64,000 nt of DNA from the NCBI GenBank assembly GCA_016183655.1, contig JACPEH010000021.1, forward strand, positions 124,001-188,000, in the 5' to 3' direction. Source of the DNA: Rhodocyclales bacterium (GTDB taxonomy: Bacteria > Pseudomonadota > Gammaproteobacteria > Burkholderiales > Rhodocyclaceae). The position numbers and the translations under genes were made by a program. The notes under the pieces are model-generated. The model saw only the letters and a list, made by a program, of their open reading frames with translations. It searched no databases and had not been told where the DNA came from. This document shows, piece after piece, positions 22,162 through 31,490 of this stretch. How positions within the stretch are numbered: the stretch's first letter is position 1; each line of letters starts with the position of its first letter.

Positions 22162-23850
22162 ATGGCCACCCTGGACGACATCGGCACCGACGAACTTTCG
22201 CAGCGCCTGCAGAAGGAACTGCCGCGCAAGCGCGTGCTGATCGTCGACCGCCATCCGGCGGCGCGCGACTCGCTGCGGCTGATGCTCTCGGCGCTGGCGA
22301 TCACCAACGTCACCGGCGCCGGCAGTTCGGCGGAAGTGCTGCGGCAGGTGAAGACGACGCCCTTCGACATCATCCTGTCCGACTACGTCCTCGACGACGG
22401 CCGCGACGGCCAGCAGCTGCTCGAAGAGCTGCGCCAGCAACACCTGATTCCGCTCGGCACGGTATTCATGGTGATCACCAGCGAGCGCGCCTACCACAAC
22501 GTGATCTCGGTGGCCGAGCTGGCGCCGGACGACTACGTGATCAAGCCCTTCACCTCCGAGCAGCTGCAGGGGCGCATCCTGAAGGCGGTGTTCAAGAAGA
22601 ATTTCTTCGCGCCGGTCTACCAGAAGCTCGACCAGGGCGCCTACATCGGCGCGCTCAATGCCTGCGACCGCCTGCTCGCCAACACCTCGCCCTTCGAACT
22701 CGACGTGCTGCGGCTGAAAGGCGAGATCCTCAATGCCCTTGGCCGCCATGACGAGGCCGAAGCGATCTACCGCGACGTGATGGCGCGCAAGTCGGTGCCG
22801 TGGGCACGGATGGGGCTGGCGCTCGCGCTGCGCGGACGCAAGTCGCTCGACGAAGCCGAGTCGCTGGCGCAGCAGGTGGTCGACGAGTTTCCGGAGTACC
22901 TCTCGGCCTACGACTTCCTCGCCGGCGTGCAGGAGGAGAAGGGGCAGCTGGAGGCGGCGCAGACCGTGCTGCAGCAGGCGGCGGCGATCTCCCCGAACAA
23001 CGCCGGGCGGCAGCGCATCGTCGGTGACGTGGCGATGCGCAACGGCGACCTCGACGCCGCCGAAAAGGCTTACGGCAAGGTACTCGAACGACACCGCGGC
23101 TCGTCGCTGCGGCAGGTGGACGACTACGCCAACCTGTCGCGGGTAATGCTCGACAAGGGGCAGACCGCCGGCGCACGGCAGATCATCCAGGAGCTGAAAC
23201 GCGACTGGCGCGGCAGCAAGCAGGGCGAGTTCGCGGCAGCGGTGATGGACAGCCTGTGCCTGCAGGCCGAGGGCGAGCCGGAAAAGGCGCGGGCGGCGGT
23301 CGAGGAGGCCTTGCGCCTGCACGAATCGCTGGTGCGCGACAGCGACCCGACCCGACCGGTCTCGCACAAGGTCGCCGTCGACCTGGCGCAGGCCTGCCTG
23401 GCAACCGGCAACAGCGACGCGGCGCAGATGATCATGAAGAAGGTCGCGGCCGAGCACAACGAGAACAAGCATGTCATTGCCCGCATCGAGGGCGTCTTCG
23501 CGCGCACCGGCAACGAGGACGCCGGCCGCGCGCTGCTCGACCAGGTCGGCCGCGAGATCGTCGAACTCAACAACCGCGGCGTGCTCGCCGCGCGCAGCGG
23601 CAACCTGGAAGAATCGGTGCGCCTGCTGGTCGATGCCGCCGAGACCGTGCCCAGCCTGCAGTTTCTGGTGAACGCGACGAAGGCGATCTGTGCGCTGATG
23701 GACCAGCAAGGCTGGCGCGACGACCTCGCCGAACAGGCGCAGCGCTACCTGCAACAGGCGCGCGCGCGCGATGCCAAGGACTGGCGCGTGCTGTCCGGCA
23801 AGGAAGCGCTGCAGCGCGTCGCCGGCAAGTACGGCAAGAAGCTCAGCTGA
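22162..23850 (+). CDS. Response regulator with TPR repeats
   Basis: The 562-residue protein has an N-terminal receiver domain (about 22-140) with phospho-acceptor Asp74 in IILSDYVLDDG and the conserved Lys128 in YVIKPFTS. About 400 residues of tetratricopeptide-type helical repeats follow (for example GRHDEAEAIYRDVMARKSVPWARMGLA). There is no DNA-binding or enzymatic output domain, so the output is probably a protein interaction. It lies 83 bp after the hybrid kinase on the same strand. Its 3' end overlaps the convergent TauE gene by 8 bp. Confidence 0.85.
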   Translation: MATLDDIGTDELSQRLQKELPRKRVLIVDRHPAARDSLRLMLSALAITNVTGAGSSAEVLRQVKTTPFDIILSDYVLDDGRDGQQLLEELRQQHLIPLGTVFMVITSERAYHNVISVAELAPDDYVIKPFTSEQLQGRILKAVFKKNFFAPVYQKLDQGAYIGALNACDRLLANTSPFELDVLRLKGEILNALGRHDEAEAIYRDVMARKSVPWARMGLALALRGRKSLDEAESLAQQVVDEFPEYLSAYDFLAGVQEEKGQLEAAQTVLQQAAAISPNNAGRQRIVGDVAMRNGDLDAAEKAYGKVLERHRGSSLRQVDDYANLSRVMLDKGQTAGARQIIQELKRDWRGSKQGEFAAAVMDSLCLQAEGEPEKARAAVEEALRLHESLVRDSDPTRPVSHKVAVDLAQACLATGNSDAAQMIMKKVAAEHNENKHVIARIEGVFARTGNEDAGRALLDQVGREIVELNNRGVLAARSGNLEESVRLLVDAAETVPSLQFLVNATKAICALMDQQGWRDDLAEQAQRYLQQARARDAKDWRVLSGKEALQRVAGKYGKKLS

Positions 23851-24616
23851 ACGTATCCCAGGCGAACTTCAGGATCAGCAGCGAGACGACGACCAGGAAA
23901 ACCTGGCGGACGAAGCCGCTGCCGTGTTTCAGCGCGAGATGCGTGCCGGCGAGCGAGCCGCCGACGTTGGCCAGCGCCATCACCACCGCCAGCTGCCAGA
24001 GCAGATGCCCGTTCGGCGCGAAGTAGGCGAGCGCGGCGAGATTGGTCGCGACGTTCACCACCTTGGCCGCGGCCGACGCATGCAGGAAGTCGAAGCCGAA
24101 GAAGCGGATGAACAGGAAGATCAGGAAGCTGCCGGTGCCCGGCCCGAAGAAGCCGTCGTAGAAGCCGATGACGCCGCCGAGCAGGACTGCGTAGGCGAGT
24201 TCCCGGTGGCCGGAATGCTGCGGTCCGTGGATGGCACCGAAATCCTTCTTCACGAACGTGTAGATCGCGGCGCCGACCAGCAGCACGAGGATCAGCGGCC
24301 GCAGCAGTTCGCGCGGCAGCCAGGCCACCGCCATTGCGCCGAGGTAGGAACAGGCGAAGGCGGCCAGCGCCGCCGGCAGCGTCGTCCGCCACGGCATGGC
24401 GACGCGGCGCGCGTAGCGCCAGGCGGCGTTGGTCGTGCCGAAGACGCTGGCGAACTTGTTGGTGCCGAACAGCGTCGCCGGTATTTCCTTCGGCAGCAGC
24501 GTAAACAGCGCCGGAATCTGGATCAGGCCGCCGCCGCCGACCACCGCATCGATGAAGCCGGCGGTGCCGGCCGCCAGCACCAGCATCAGCAGCAGGCCGG
24601 GGGCGACTTCGGCCAT
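23843..24616 (-). CDS. Sulfite exporter TauE/SafE family membrane protein
   Basis: The 257-residue protein has about 7-8 hydrophobic segments. It carries the TauE/SafE N-terminal motif GTAGFIDAVVGGGGLIQIPAL and the repeat copy GGVIGFYDGFFGPGTGSFLIF. Members export sulfite, sulfoacetate or related organosulfur anions; the substrate here is unknown. The start shares one base with the stop of the epimerase gene (TGATG), so it is the last gene of the glycan operon. Confidence 0.88.
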   Translation of the reverse strand: MAEVAPGLLLMLVLAAGTAGFIDAVVGGGGLIQIPALFTLLPKEIPATLFGTNKFASVFGTTNAAWRYARRVAMPWRTTLPAALAAFACSYLGAMAVAWLPRELLRPLILVLLVGAAIYTFVKKDFGAIHGPQHSGHRELAYAVLLGGVIGFYDGFFGPGTGSFLIFLFIRFFGFDFLHASAAAKVVNVATNLAALAYFAPNGHLLWQLAVVMALANVGGSLAGTHLALKHGSGFVRQVFLVVVSLLILKFAWDTFS

Positions 24617-25614
24617 CAGCCGCCGGCGCCTTGCCCGCGCCAGGCCAGGTACCAGGCGACGAAGCGGGCGATGCCTTCCTGCAGCGGCGTGTGCGGCGCA
24701 AAGCCGACCCAGTCGGCGAGCCGCTGCGTGTCGGCGTAGGTCGCATGCACGTCGCCCGGCTGCATCGGCAGGAAGTTCTTCATCGCCGTCCGGCCGAGCG
24801 CCTGTTCGATGGTTTCGATGAATTCGAGCAGCGCCACCGGCTGGTGGTTGCCGATGTTGAAGACGCGGTGCTGCGCATGCGGCGGCGTCGCGTCGGCGGT
24901 CGGCGGCTTGTCGAGCACGCGCACGATGCCTTCGACGATGTCGTCGATGTAGGTGAAGTCGCGCTGCAGCTGGCCGTGGTTGTAGACGTCGATGCTGCGG
25001 CCTTCCAGGATGGCCTTGGTGAAACCGAAGTAGGCCATGTCCGGGCGGCCCCACGGGCCGTAGACGGTGAAGAAGCGCAGGCCGGTGGCCGGGAAGCCGT
25101 AGAGGTGGCTGTAGGCGTGAGCCATCAGTTCGTTGGCCTTCTTCGTCGCCGCGTAGAGGCTGACCGGGCGGTCGACGCTGTCGTCCTCGGCAAACGGGAT
25201 CTTGCGGTTATCGCCGTAGACGCTGGAGCTGGAGGCATAGACCAGGTGCTCGACGCCGGTCTGCCGGCAGCCTTCGAGGATGTCGAGGAAGCCGACCAGG
25301 TTGCTGTCGGCGTAGGCCTGCGGATTCTGCAACGAGTAGCGGACGCCGGCCTGCGCGCCGAGATGCACGACGCGCTGCGGCCGCTCGTCGACGAACAGTT
25401 TGGCCATGCCGGCGCGGTCGGCAAGGTCGAGCTTCGCGAAGCGGAAGCCGGCCAGCGGCATCAGCCGCGCCAGCCGTGCCTCCTTCAGCGCGACGTCGTA
25501 GTAGTCGTTGAGGTTGTCGATGCCGACGACTTCGTCGCCGCGCGCCAGAAGGCGCTCGCAGACGTGCATGCCGATGAAGCCGGCGGCGCCGGTGACGAGG
25601 ACTTTCATGGTCAT
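24616..25614 (-). CDS. UDP-glucuronate 4-epimerase (NAD-dependent)
   Basis: The 332-residue extended SDR protein has the NAD motif [14 protein letters not shown], catalytic Tyr154 and Lys158 in [11 protein letters not shown], and the [11 protein letters not shown] element. The sequence [24 protein letters not shown] is typical of LpsL/Cap1J-type enzymes that convert UDP-glucuronate to UDP-galacturonate. Ugd, which makes UDP-glucuronate, is encoded directly upstream and overlaps by 4 bp, supporting this assignment over UDP-glucose 4-epimerase. Confidence 0.88.
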   Translation of the reverse strand: MTMKVLVTGAAGFIGMHVCERLLARGDEVVGIDNLNDYYDVALKEARLARLMPLAGFRFAKLDLADRAGMAKLFVDERPQRVVHLGAQAGVRYSLQNPQAYADSNLVGFLDILEGCRQTGVEHLVYASSSSVYGDNRKIPFAEDDSVDRPVSLYAATKKANELMAHAYSHLYGFPATGLRFFTVYGPWGRPDMAYFGFTKAILEGRSIDVYNHGQLQRDFTYIDDIVEGIVRVLDKPPTADATPPHAQHRVFNIGNHQPVALLEFIETIEQALGRTAMKNFLPMQPGDVHATYADTQRLADWVGFAPHTPLQEGIARFVAWYLAWRGQGAGG

Positions 25615-26942
25615 GGCTGGCGGCGGCCGATCGGGTAGTAGTCGAGGCCGGCCGCGTGCGGCTGCTCGGGCGGATACAGGTTGCGGCCGTCGAAGATCAC
25701 CGGCGACTTCAGCGCGGCCTTGATCGCGGCGAAGTCGGGGCTGCGGAACTCCTTCCACTCGGTGACGATGATCAGCGCGTCGGTGCCTTCCAGCGCCGCC
25801 ATCGGGTTGGTGGCGTAGGCGATGCGCGCATCGTCGCCGAAGATGCGCCTGGCCTCGCGCATCGCTTCCGGATCGTAGGCCTGTACCGTCGCGCCGGCGG
25901 CGAGCAGGTCGGCGACCAGCTCGCGGCTGGGGGCCTCGCGCATGTCGTCGGTGTCCGGCTTGAAGGCCAGTCCCCACAGCGCGAAGCGGCGGCCGGTGAG
26001 GTCGGCACCGAAACGCGCCTTCACCTTCGCCGTCAGCACGTGCTTCTGCGCCTGGTTGGCGGCCTCGACGGCGCTCAGCACCTGCATTTCGATGCCGGCA
26101 TCGTCGGCGGCGGTGCGGATCAGCGCCTTGACGTCCTTCGGGAAGCAGGAGCCTCCGTAGCCGCAGCCGGGGTAGAGGAAGTGATAGCCGATGCGCGGAT
26201 CGGAACCGATGCCCTGGCGCACCATCTCGATGTCGGCACCAAGCGCTTCAGCCAGGTTGGCGAGCTCGTTCATGAAGCTGATCCGCGTCGCCAGCATCGC
26301 GTTGGCCGCGTACTTGATCAGCTCGGCACTCTTCACGTCGGTGACCAGCAGACGCTCGTGGTTGCGCTGGAACGGCGCGTAGAGCGCACGCATCAGCTGC
26401 ACCGCGCGCTCGTCGGCGGCGCCGACGACGATGCGGTCGGGGCGCATGAAGTCGTCGACGGCGGCGCCCTGCTTCAGGAATTCCGGGTTGGAGACGACGC
26501 TGAACGGCAGCGCGGCAGCGCGCTTCGCCAGTTCGTCGGCAACTGCCGCCTGTACCTTGTCGGCGGTGCCGACCGGCACCGTGCTCTTGTCGACGATGAG
26601 CTTGTAGTCGTTCATCAGGCGGCCGATGTTGCGCGCCGCGGCGAGCACGTACTGCAGGTCGGCCGAGCCGTCCTCGTCCGGCGGCGTGCCGACGGCGATG
26701 AACTGGATCGTGCCGTGCGCCACTGCCCGCTCGACGTCCAGCGTGAAGCGGAGGCGGCCGGCCTCGGCATTGCGGCGGACCATTTCCGGCAGGCCGGGCT
26801 CGAAGATCGGGATGCCGCCCTCGTTGAGGATGCGGATCTTCTCCGGGTCGACGTCCAGGCAGAGGACGTCGTTGCCGACATCGGCGAGGCAGGCGCCGGT
26901 GACCAGACCGACATAGCCGGTTCCCACGACGGTGATCTTCAT
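25611..26942 (-). CDS. ugd: UDP-glucose 6-dehydrogenase
   Basis: The 443-residue enzyme oxidises UDP-glucose twice to UDP-glucuronate using NAD. The N-terminal motif is [31 protein letters not shown] follows, and the catalytic Cys266 lies in [18 protein letters not shown]. It sits between an ArnT-like transferase and the UDP-glucuronate epimerase. The product feeds acidic sugars for LPS or exopolysaccharide. Confidence 0.95.
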   Translation of the reverse strand: MKITVVGTGYVGLVTGACLADVGNDVLCLDVDPEKIRILNEGGIPIFEPGLPEMVRRNAEAGRLRFTLDVERAVAHGTIQFIAVGTPPDEDGSADLQYVLAAARNIGRLMNDYKLIVDKSTVPVGTADKVQAAVADELAKRAAALPFSVVSNPEFLKQGAAVDDFMRPDRIVVGAADERAVQLMRALYAPFQRNHERLLVTDVKSAELIKYAANAMLATRISFMNELANLAEALGADIEMVRQGIGSDPRIGYHFLYPGCGYGGSCFPKDVKALIRTAADDAGIEMQVLSAVEAANQAQKHVLTAKVKARFGADLTGRRFALWGLAFKPDTDDMREAPSRELVADLLAAGATVQAYDPEAMREARRIFGDDARIAYATNPMAALEGTDALIIVTEWKEFRSPDFAAIKAALKSPVIFDGRNLYPPEQPHAAGLDYYPIGRRQP

Positions 26943-26957
26943 GATTGGCTTTTCTCC

Positions 26958-28577
26958 CTATTCCTTGGCTGTCGGCGCCAGCAAGGCCAGCGCCGTTGGT
27001 GCGTCAAGCAGCGCCGCGACGCCGCCCAGGTAGCGCTGCATGGCGATCGGCTGCACGCCCAGCAGGCGCTTGCCGTCCTTGAAGTAGACCACGGCGCGGG
27101 CCTCCGGGTGGTCGCGCAGCCAGCCGGACAGATCCACCGTTTCGTCGAAGGCGACCAGCGGCTGGCGCAGGCGGCCGGCGAAATGGTACTGGTCGTGGTA
27201 GTAGTCGCCGTTGGCGACCAGCCGGCCGGACTCCTGCGCCTGACGGATGGCGGTCGCCAGCGGCGTGACGTCGTAATCGGCACGGATCGCGCCGGCGAGC
27301 GACAGCTGCACCAACGCCGCCAGCGCCGCACCGAGCAGGGCCAGCGCCGGTAGCGGATCCCGCCAGCGCCGCGCCAGCCCCCAGGCGGCGCAGGCCAGCG
27401 CGATCAGCGCGAGTGCCGGCCACAAGGTCGGCTGCACCGCCAGGTCGTTCTTCGGCAGGCGGACCCAGCCGAGTGCCAGCACCGCCAGCAGCACACCGAT
27501 GGCGACGGCCACCAGCGTCGGCAGCCAGGCAGCGCCGGCGCGCGGATTGGCTGCCGTGGCGCGCGCAACGAGCAGCGCAAAGGCGGGGAAGACCGGAATC
27601 AGGTAATGCATCTGCTTGCCGCTGATCAGCGAGAAGGCGATGAACACCGGCAGCAACCAGGCCAGGCAGAAGCGTACTCCGCGATCGGCCTCCTCTCCGG
27701 CAAGGCGGCGGCAGCCGCGCCACAGCGCCGGCCACAGCAGCCACGGGAAAAACATCACCGGCAGCAGCGGCAGGTACCACCACAACGGCCGCTTGTGCGC
27801 GAAGGACTGGACCATGCGATCGGCGGTCTGGCCCCAGAAGATCGCCCGGCGGTACTCGTCGCCGCCGGCGAAGCCGGCCGGGATCGCCCAGGCCAGCGCG
27901 ATCGCCGCACCGAGCAGGACGGCGGCGACGATGCCGGGGAACCAGCGACGCCAGCGCAGGCCGGGGTGCCACCAGGGCGCGAGCGCGGCGACCGGCAGCG
28001 TGTGCAGCAGGATCACCGGGCCCTTGGCCAGCACGCCGAGGCCGATCGCCAGGCCGAGCAGCGCGAAGCCGCGCGTCATCCTGCCCTCGGCGGCGGTGAG
28101 GATGCCGTGCATGCCGACCAGCGTGAAGCAGGCAAGCATCACGTCGAACATCGCCGAGGTCGAGAAGAAGACCCACAACAGGCAGCTGGCCAGCACCAGC
28201 ACGGCCGCCCCGCCGAGCCCGGTGCAGCGCGGCCAGAGGCGGCCCGCCAGCCTCAGCGTCAGCAGCAGCCCGGCCGCCGAGAACAGCGGCGAGACCAGGC
28301 GCGGCCACCATTCATTGACGCCGAAGACGGCCCAGCCGACCTGGTACAGCCACATCAGCAGCGGCGGCTTGTGGCTGTAGGGGGCGCCGTTCTTGAACGG
28401 CACCAGATAGTCGCCGCGCAGCCACATCTCCCAGGCAACGCTGATGTAGCGCGTCTCGTCGATCGGCGTCAGCGGCCGCGAGACGATGCCGACCACACTC
28501 ATCAGGGCGAGCAGGATGAGGGCCAGCGCGAGCATCGTCCGCTCGTCGCGCACGTCGCTGTTTCCGTTGAGGTTCAT
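26958..28577 (-). CDS. ArnT-like lipid-linked sugar transferase (GT39/GT83 family)
   Basis: The 539-residue polytopic membrane protein has about 11-12 hydrophobic segments. The first periplasmic loop carries the PMT/ArnT signature (PLTPIDETRYISVAWEMWLRGDYLVPFKNG, then YSHKPPLLMWL). Such enzymes take a sugar from an undecaprenyl-phosphate carrier and transfer it to lipid A or protein. The start overlaps the stop of the VTT gene (ATGA). With Ugd and the epimerase nearby, a uronic acid is a plausible donor sugar, but this is inferred. Confidence 0.85.
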   Translation of the reverse strand: MNLNGNSDVRDERTMLALALILLALMSVVGIVSRPLTPIDETRYISVAWEMWLRGDYLVPFKNGAPYSHKPPLLMWLYQVGWAVFGVNEWWPRLVSPLFSAAGLLLTLRLAGRLWPRCTGLGGAAVLVLASCLLWVFFSTSAMFDVMLACFTLVGMHGILTAAEGRMTRGFALLGLAIGLGVLAKGPVILLHTLPVAALAPWWHPGLRWRRWFPGIVAAVLLGAAIALAWAIPAGFAGGDEYRRAIFWGQTADRMVQSFAHKRPLWWYLPLLPVMFFPWLLWPALWRGCRRLAGEEADRGVRFCLAWLLPVFIAFSLISGKQMHYLIPVFPAFALLVARATAANPRAGAAWLPTLVAVAIGVLLAVLALGWVRLPKNDLAVQPTLWPALALIALACAAWGLARRWRDPLPALALLGAALAALVQLSLAGAIRADYDVTPLATAIRQAQESGRLVANGDYYHDQYHFAGRLRQPLVAFDETVDLSGWLRDHPEARAVVYFKDGKRLLGVQPIAMQRYLGGVAALLDAPTALALLAPTAKE

Positions 28578-29269
28578 GGATTGGCCGATTCCCCGAGCGC
28601 GGCATCGACATCGTCGTCGATGGAGAGGCCGTGCCGATGGCGGTGGTAGAGATAGGCGCCGAGCACGCCGGACAGCAGGAAGAGCGCCGCGGCCAGGCCC
28701 ACGCGCAGCGCCGGGGCGACGTTGATGCCGCTGCCGACGAGGGCGAAGACCAGCGTCTGCGGCACGAAGCCGGCAAAGCTGGCGGACAGGAACGGGGTCG
28801 CACGGATGCTGGAGATGCCGGCCGCCAGGTTGGTCAGGACATTGCTGCCAACCGGCAGCAGGCGGATCAGCAGCGTCATCGTGAACGGATGGTCGTGGAT
28901 GAAGCGGTCGAAACGCGCCGCCCGTGCGCCGAGCCGCCCGCGCAGCAGCCCCTGGCCGAACAGCCGGGCATAGATGAAGGTGACGGCGCAGCCGGCCAGC
29001 GCAGCGAGTGCGCCGTACAGCGTGCCTTCGAGCAGGCCGAAGGCGTAGCCGGCGAGAAAGGCGATGATCTGCCGCGGCAGGCCGACGGCGGTAAACAGTG
29101 CGCCCATGGCCAGGAACAGCGCGGTCCCCTGCAGCCCGCGGTCGCGGATATGCTCGTCGATCCAGGCTTCGTTGATGGCATTGCCGAGGTCACTGCTCTC
29201 GAACAGGTATCCGAACAGCGCCAGGCTGAAGATCAGTCCCAGCCCCTTGAGCAGCACCCGGGGATTCAT
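28574..29269 (-). CDS. VTT-domain (TVP38/TMEM64, DedA-like) membrane protein
   Basis: The 231-residue protein has about 5-6 hydrophobic segments and the VTT core pattern (AVGLPRQIIAFLAGYAFGLLEGTLYGALAALAGCAVTFIYAR, then FTMTLLIRLLPVGSNVLTNLAAG). DedA/VTT proteins are implicated in polyprenyl-phosphate or phospholipid translocation. That fits its place between a GT2 transferase that would load a lipid carrier and an ArnT-like enzyme that would unload it. It overlaps both neighbours by 4 bp. Confidence 0.85.
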   Translation of the reverse strand: MNPRVLLKGLGLIFSLALFGYLFESSDLGNAINEAWIDEHIRDRGLQGTALFLAMGALFTAVGLPRQIIAFLAGYAFGLLEGTLYGALAALAGCAVTFIYARLFGQGLLRGRLGARAARFDRFIHDHPFTMTLLIRLLPVGSNVLTNLAAGISSIRATPFLSASFAGFVPQTLVFALVGSGINVAPALRVGLAAALFLLSGVLGAYLYHRHRHGLSIDDDVDAALGESANP

Positions 29270-30054
29270 TGGAATTCGGAGTCCTGCTCGATTACCGGCA
29301 GGCGGACGCGGCGCTGCAGCCAGGCGACGCCGAACAGGTCGACGATGCCGACCCACAGCCGGTTGTGCAATCCGTACTTGGAGGTGCCGCGCTCGCGCGA
29401 ACGGTGGTTGACCGGCACCGAGACGACGGCGCCGCCGCCGCGGATCACCAGTGCCGGCAGGAAGCGGTGGATGTGGTCGAAATTGGGCAGCTGGAGGAAG
29501 GTCTCGCGGGCGAAGACCTTGAGCCCGCAGCCGGTATCCGGGGTGTTGTCCTTGAGCATGCGCGAACGCACGCCGTTGGCCACCTTCGACGACAGACGGC
29601 GCAGGAAGGTGTCGTTGCGCCGCGTGCGCCAGCCGGCGAGCAGTTCGAGGTTCGCCGGCTGCTTCGGGTCGGCGAGCGCGGCCAGCAGCGCCGGAATGTC
29701 GGCAGGGTCGTTCTGGCCGTCGCCGTCGAGGGTGGCAATCCATTCGTAGCGTGCCGCGCGCACGCCGCTGGTGACGGCCTGGCTCTGTCCGCAGGAAGCG
29801 CGATGACGGATCACGCGCAGCATCGGGAACTCGCGCCGGAGCCCGTCGAGCACGGCCTGCGTCCGGTCGGTGCTGCCGTCGTTGATGTAGAGGATCTCGA
29901 ACTCGGTGTTGCCGGAGAGTGCGGCGGCGATCTCGCGCACCAGCGGTTCGACGTTGTCCTGCTCGTTCTTGACCGGGACGACCACGGACAGCCGGCCGTG
30001 GTAAGGGTATTTGGGCATGATCAACCTATGGCGTTTATGGGTTGGCGCGCTCAT
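29266..30054 (-). CDS. Family 2 glycosyltransferase (dolichyl/polyprenyl-phosphate sugar synthase type)
   Basis: The 262-residue GT-A protein has LSVVVPVKNEQDNVEPLVREI at the start, the NDGSTDRTQAVLDGL motif, ATLDGDGQNDP (DxD-like metal site) and the RRNDTFLRRLSSKVANGVR region typical of DPM1/ArnC-like enzymes. It would load a nucleotide sugar onto a polyprenyl phosphate. The C-terminal half has only a weak hydrophobic stretch, with no clear membrane pair. An alternative start at 30018 (MPKYPYHG) is possible; 30054 has a GGAGGAGG about 13 bp upstream. It is the first gene of the glycan operon. Confidence 0.85.
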   Translation of the reverse strand: MSAPTHKRHRLIMPKYPYHGRLSVVVPVKNEQDNVEPLVREIAAALSGNTEFEILYINDGSTDRTQAVLDGLRREFPMLRVIRHRASCGQSQAVTSGVRAARYEWIATLDGDGQNDPADIPALLAALADPKQPANLELLAGWRTRRNDTFLRRLSSKVANGVRSRMLKDNTPDTGCGLKVFARETFLQLPNFDHIHRFLPALVIRGGGAVVSVPVNHRSRERGTSKYGLHNRLWVGIVDLFGVAWLQRRVRLPVIEQDSEFQ

Positions 30055-30134
30055 CGGGCGCGGCGCGCCTCCTCCGACAGAGCGCGATTTTAATTGATTG
30101 CGGACGGAGAAGACTTAATCGTGGCTTAAGGCGT

Positions 30135-31490
30135 CTACTTTCCGATGCAGAAACGGCCGAAGATCTCGCCGAGCAGATCGTCGGCGGTGAATTCGCCGGT
30201 GATGCGGTTCAGGGCCTGCTGCGCGAGGCGCATCTCCTCGGCGAACAGTTCGAGCTGCGGCAGCTGCGCCTCGGCGGCGATAAGGTGGCTGGCGGCCGCG
30301 CGCAGCGCTTCGAGGTGGCGCTCGCGGGCAATGAAGACGTCCTCGGCCTGGTGCCAGCCGGCGACTGCCAGCAATTCGCGCTGCAGCAGGTCGATGCCCA
30401 GCCCTTCCCGCGCCGACAGCGCAATGGCCACGCCGTCCGCGGTTTCCCGCCGCTCGGGGGCTCGGCCGGCGAGGTCGATCTTGTTGTCGACGGTGATGCG
30501 CCGGATCGCCGCCGGCAGGCGCGCGAGAATGGCGCGCTCGGCGTCGCCGATGCCGTGCTGGGCGTCGGTCAGCAGCAGTACGACGTCGGCGCGTTCGATC
30601 TCGCGCCAGGTGCGCTCGATGCCGATCTTCTCGACCTCGTCCTCGGTCTCGCGCAGACCGGCGGTGTCGATCACATGCAGCGGAATGCCCTCGATCTGGA
30701 TGCTGCCCTTCAACGCGTCGCGCGTGGTGCCGGCGACCGGCGTGACGATCGCCAGCTCGTCGCCGGCGAGGCGGTTCAACAGGCTGGACTTGCCGACGTT
30801 GGGCTGGCCGACGAGGACGACATGCAGCCCGCCCTGCAGCAGGCGGCCCTGCTGCGCACGCTCGAAGACCGCGGCCAGCCGCTGGCGCAGGCGGGCCAGG
30901 CGGCCGAAGGCGTCGGCGGACTGCAGGAAATCGATCTCCTCGTCGGGAAAATCGAGGGTCGCTTCGGTCAGCGCGCGCAGCTCGACCAGCTGCCCGGTCA
31001 ACGCGTGGATCTCCTTCGAGAATTCGCCCTGCAGCGAGCGCACCGCCGAGCGCGCCGCGCTTGCCGTGGCGGCGTCGATCAGGTCGGCGACGGCTTCCGC
31101 CTGGGCCAGATCGAGCTTGTCGTTCTCGAACGCGCGGCGGGTGAATTCGCCCGGCTCGGCAAGGCGCGCGCCGAGTTCGACGCAGCGCGCGAGCAGCAGC
31201 TGCATGACCACCGGCCCGCCGTGCCCCTGCAGTTCGATGACGTCGTCGCCGGTGAAGGAATGCGGGGCCGGAAAATAGAGGAGGATGCCGCTGTCGATGG
31301 CGCAGCCGGCAGCATCGCGGAATTCGGCGAGCGTCGCGCGTCGCGCTTGCGGCGTCTTGCCGGTCAGCGCCAGCGCAAAGGGCGCCAGCGCGGCGCCCGA
31401 AACGCGAACGACGCCGATGCCGCCGCGGCCCGGCGCCGTCGCAATGGCGGCGATCGGCTCGGCTGGCTTAGGCAGCCTTCTTGCCACCAC
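30135..31490 (-). CDS. mnmE: tRNA modification GTPase MnmE
   Basis: The 451-residue enzyme has an N-terminal tetrahydrofolate-binding domain ([20 protein letters not shown]), a helical domain interrupted by a G domain ([14 protein letters not shown], then [16 protein letters not shown]), and the invariant C-terminal Cys in FGRFCIGK. It forms the cmnm5U34 complex with MnmG (at 13881). It starts with GTG inside the last codons of yidC, a 23-bp overlap, so it is coupled to that gene. Confidence 0.95.
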   Translation of the reverse strand: MVARRLPKPAEPIAAIATAPGRGGIGVVRVSGAALAPFALALTGKTPQARRATLAEFRDAAGCAIDSGILLYFPAPHSFTGDDVIELQGHGGPVVMQLLLARCVELGARLAEPGEFTRRAFENDKLDLAQAEAVADLIDAATASAARSAVRSLQGEFSKEIHALTGQLVELRALTEATLDFPDEEIDFLQSADAFGRLARLRQRLAAVFERAQQGRLLQGGLHVVLVGQPNVGKSSLLNRLAGDELAIVTPVAGTTRDALKGSIQIEGIPLHVIDTAGLRETEDEVEKIGIERTWREIERADVVLLLTDAQHGIGDAERAILARLPAAIRRITVDNKIDLAGRAPERRETADGVAIALSAREGLGIDLLQRELLAVAGWHQAEDVFIARERHLEALRAAASHLIAAEAQLPQLELFAEEMRLAQQALNRITGEFTADDLLGEIFGRFCIGK

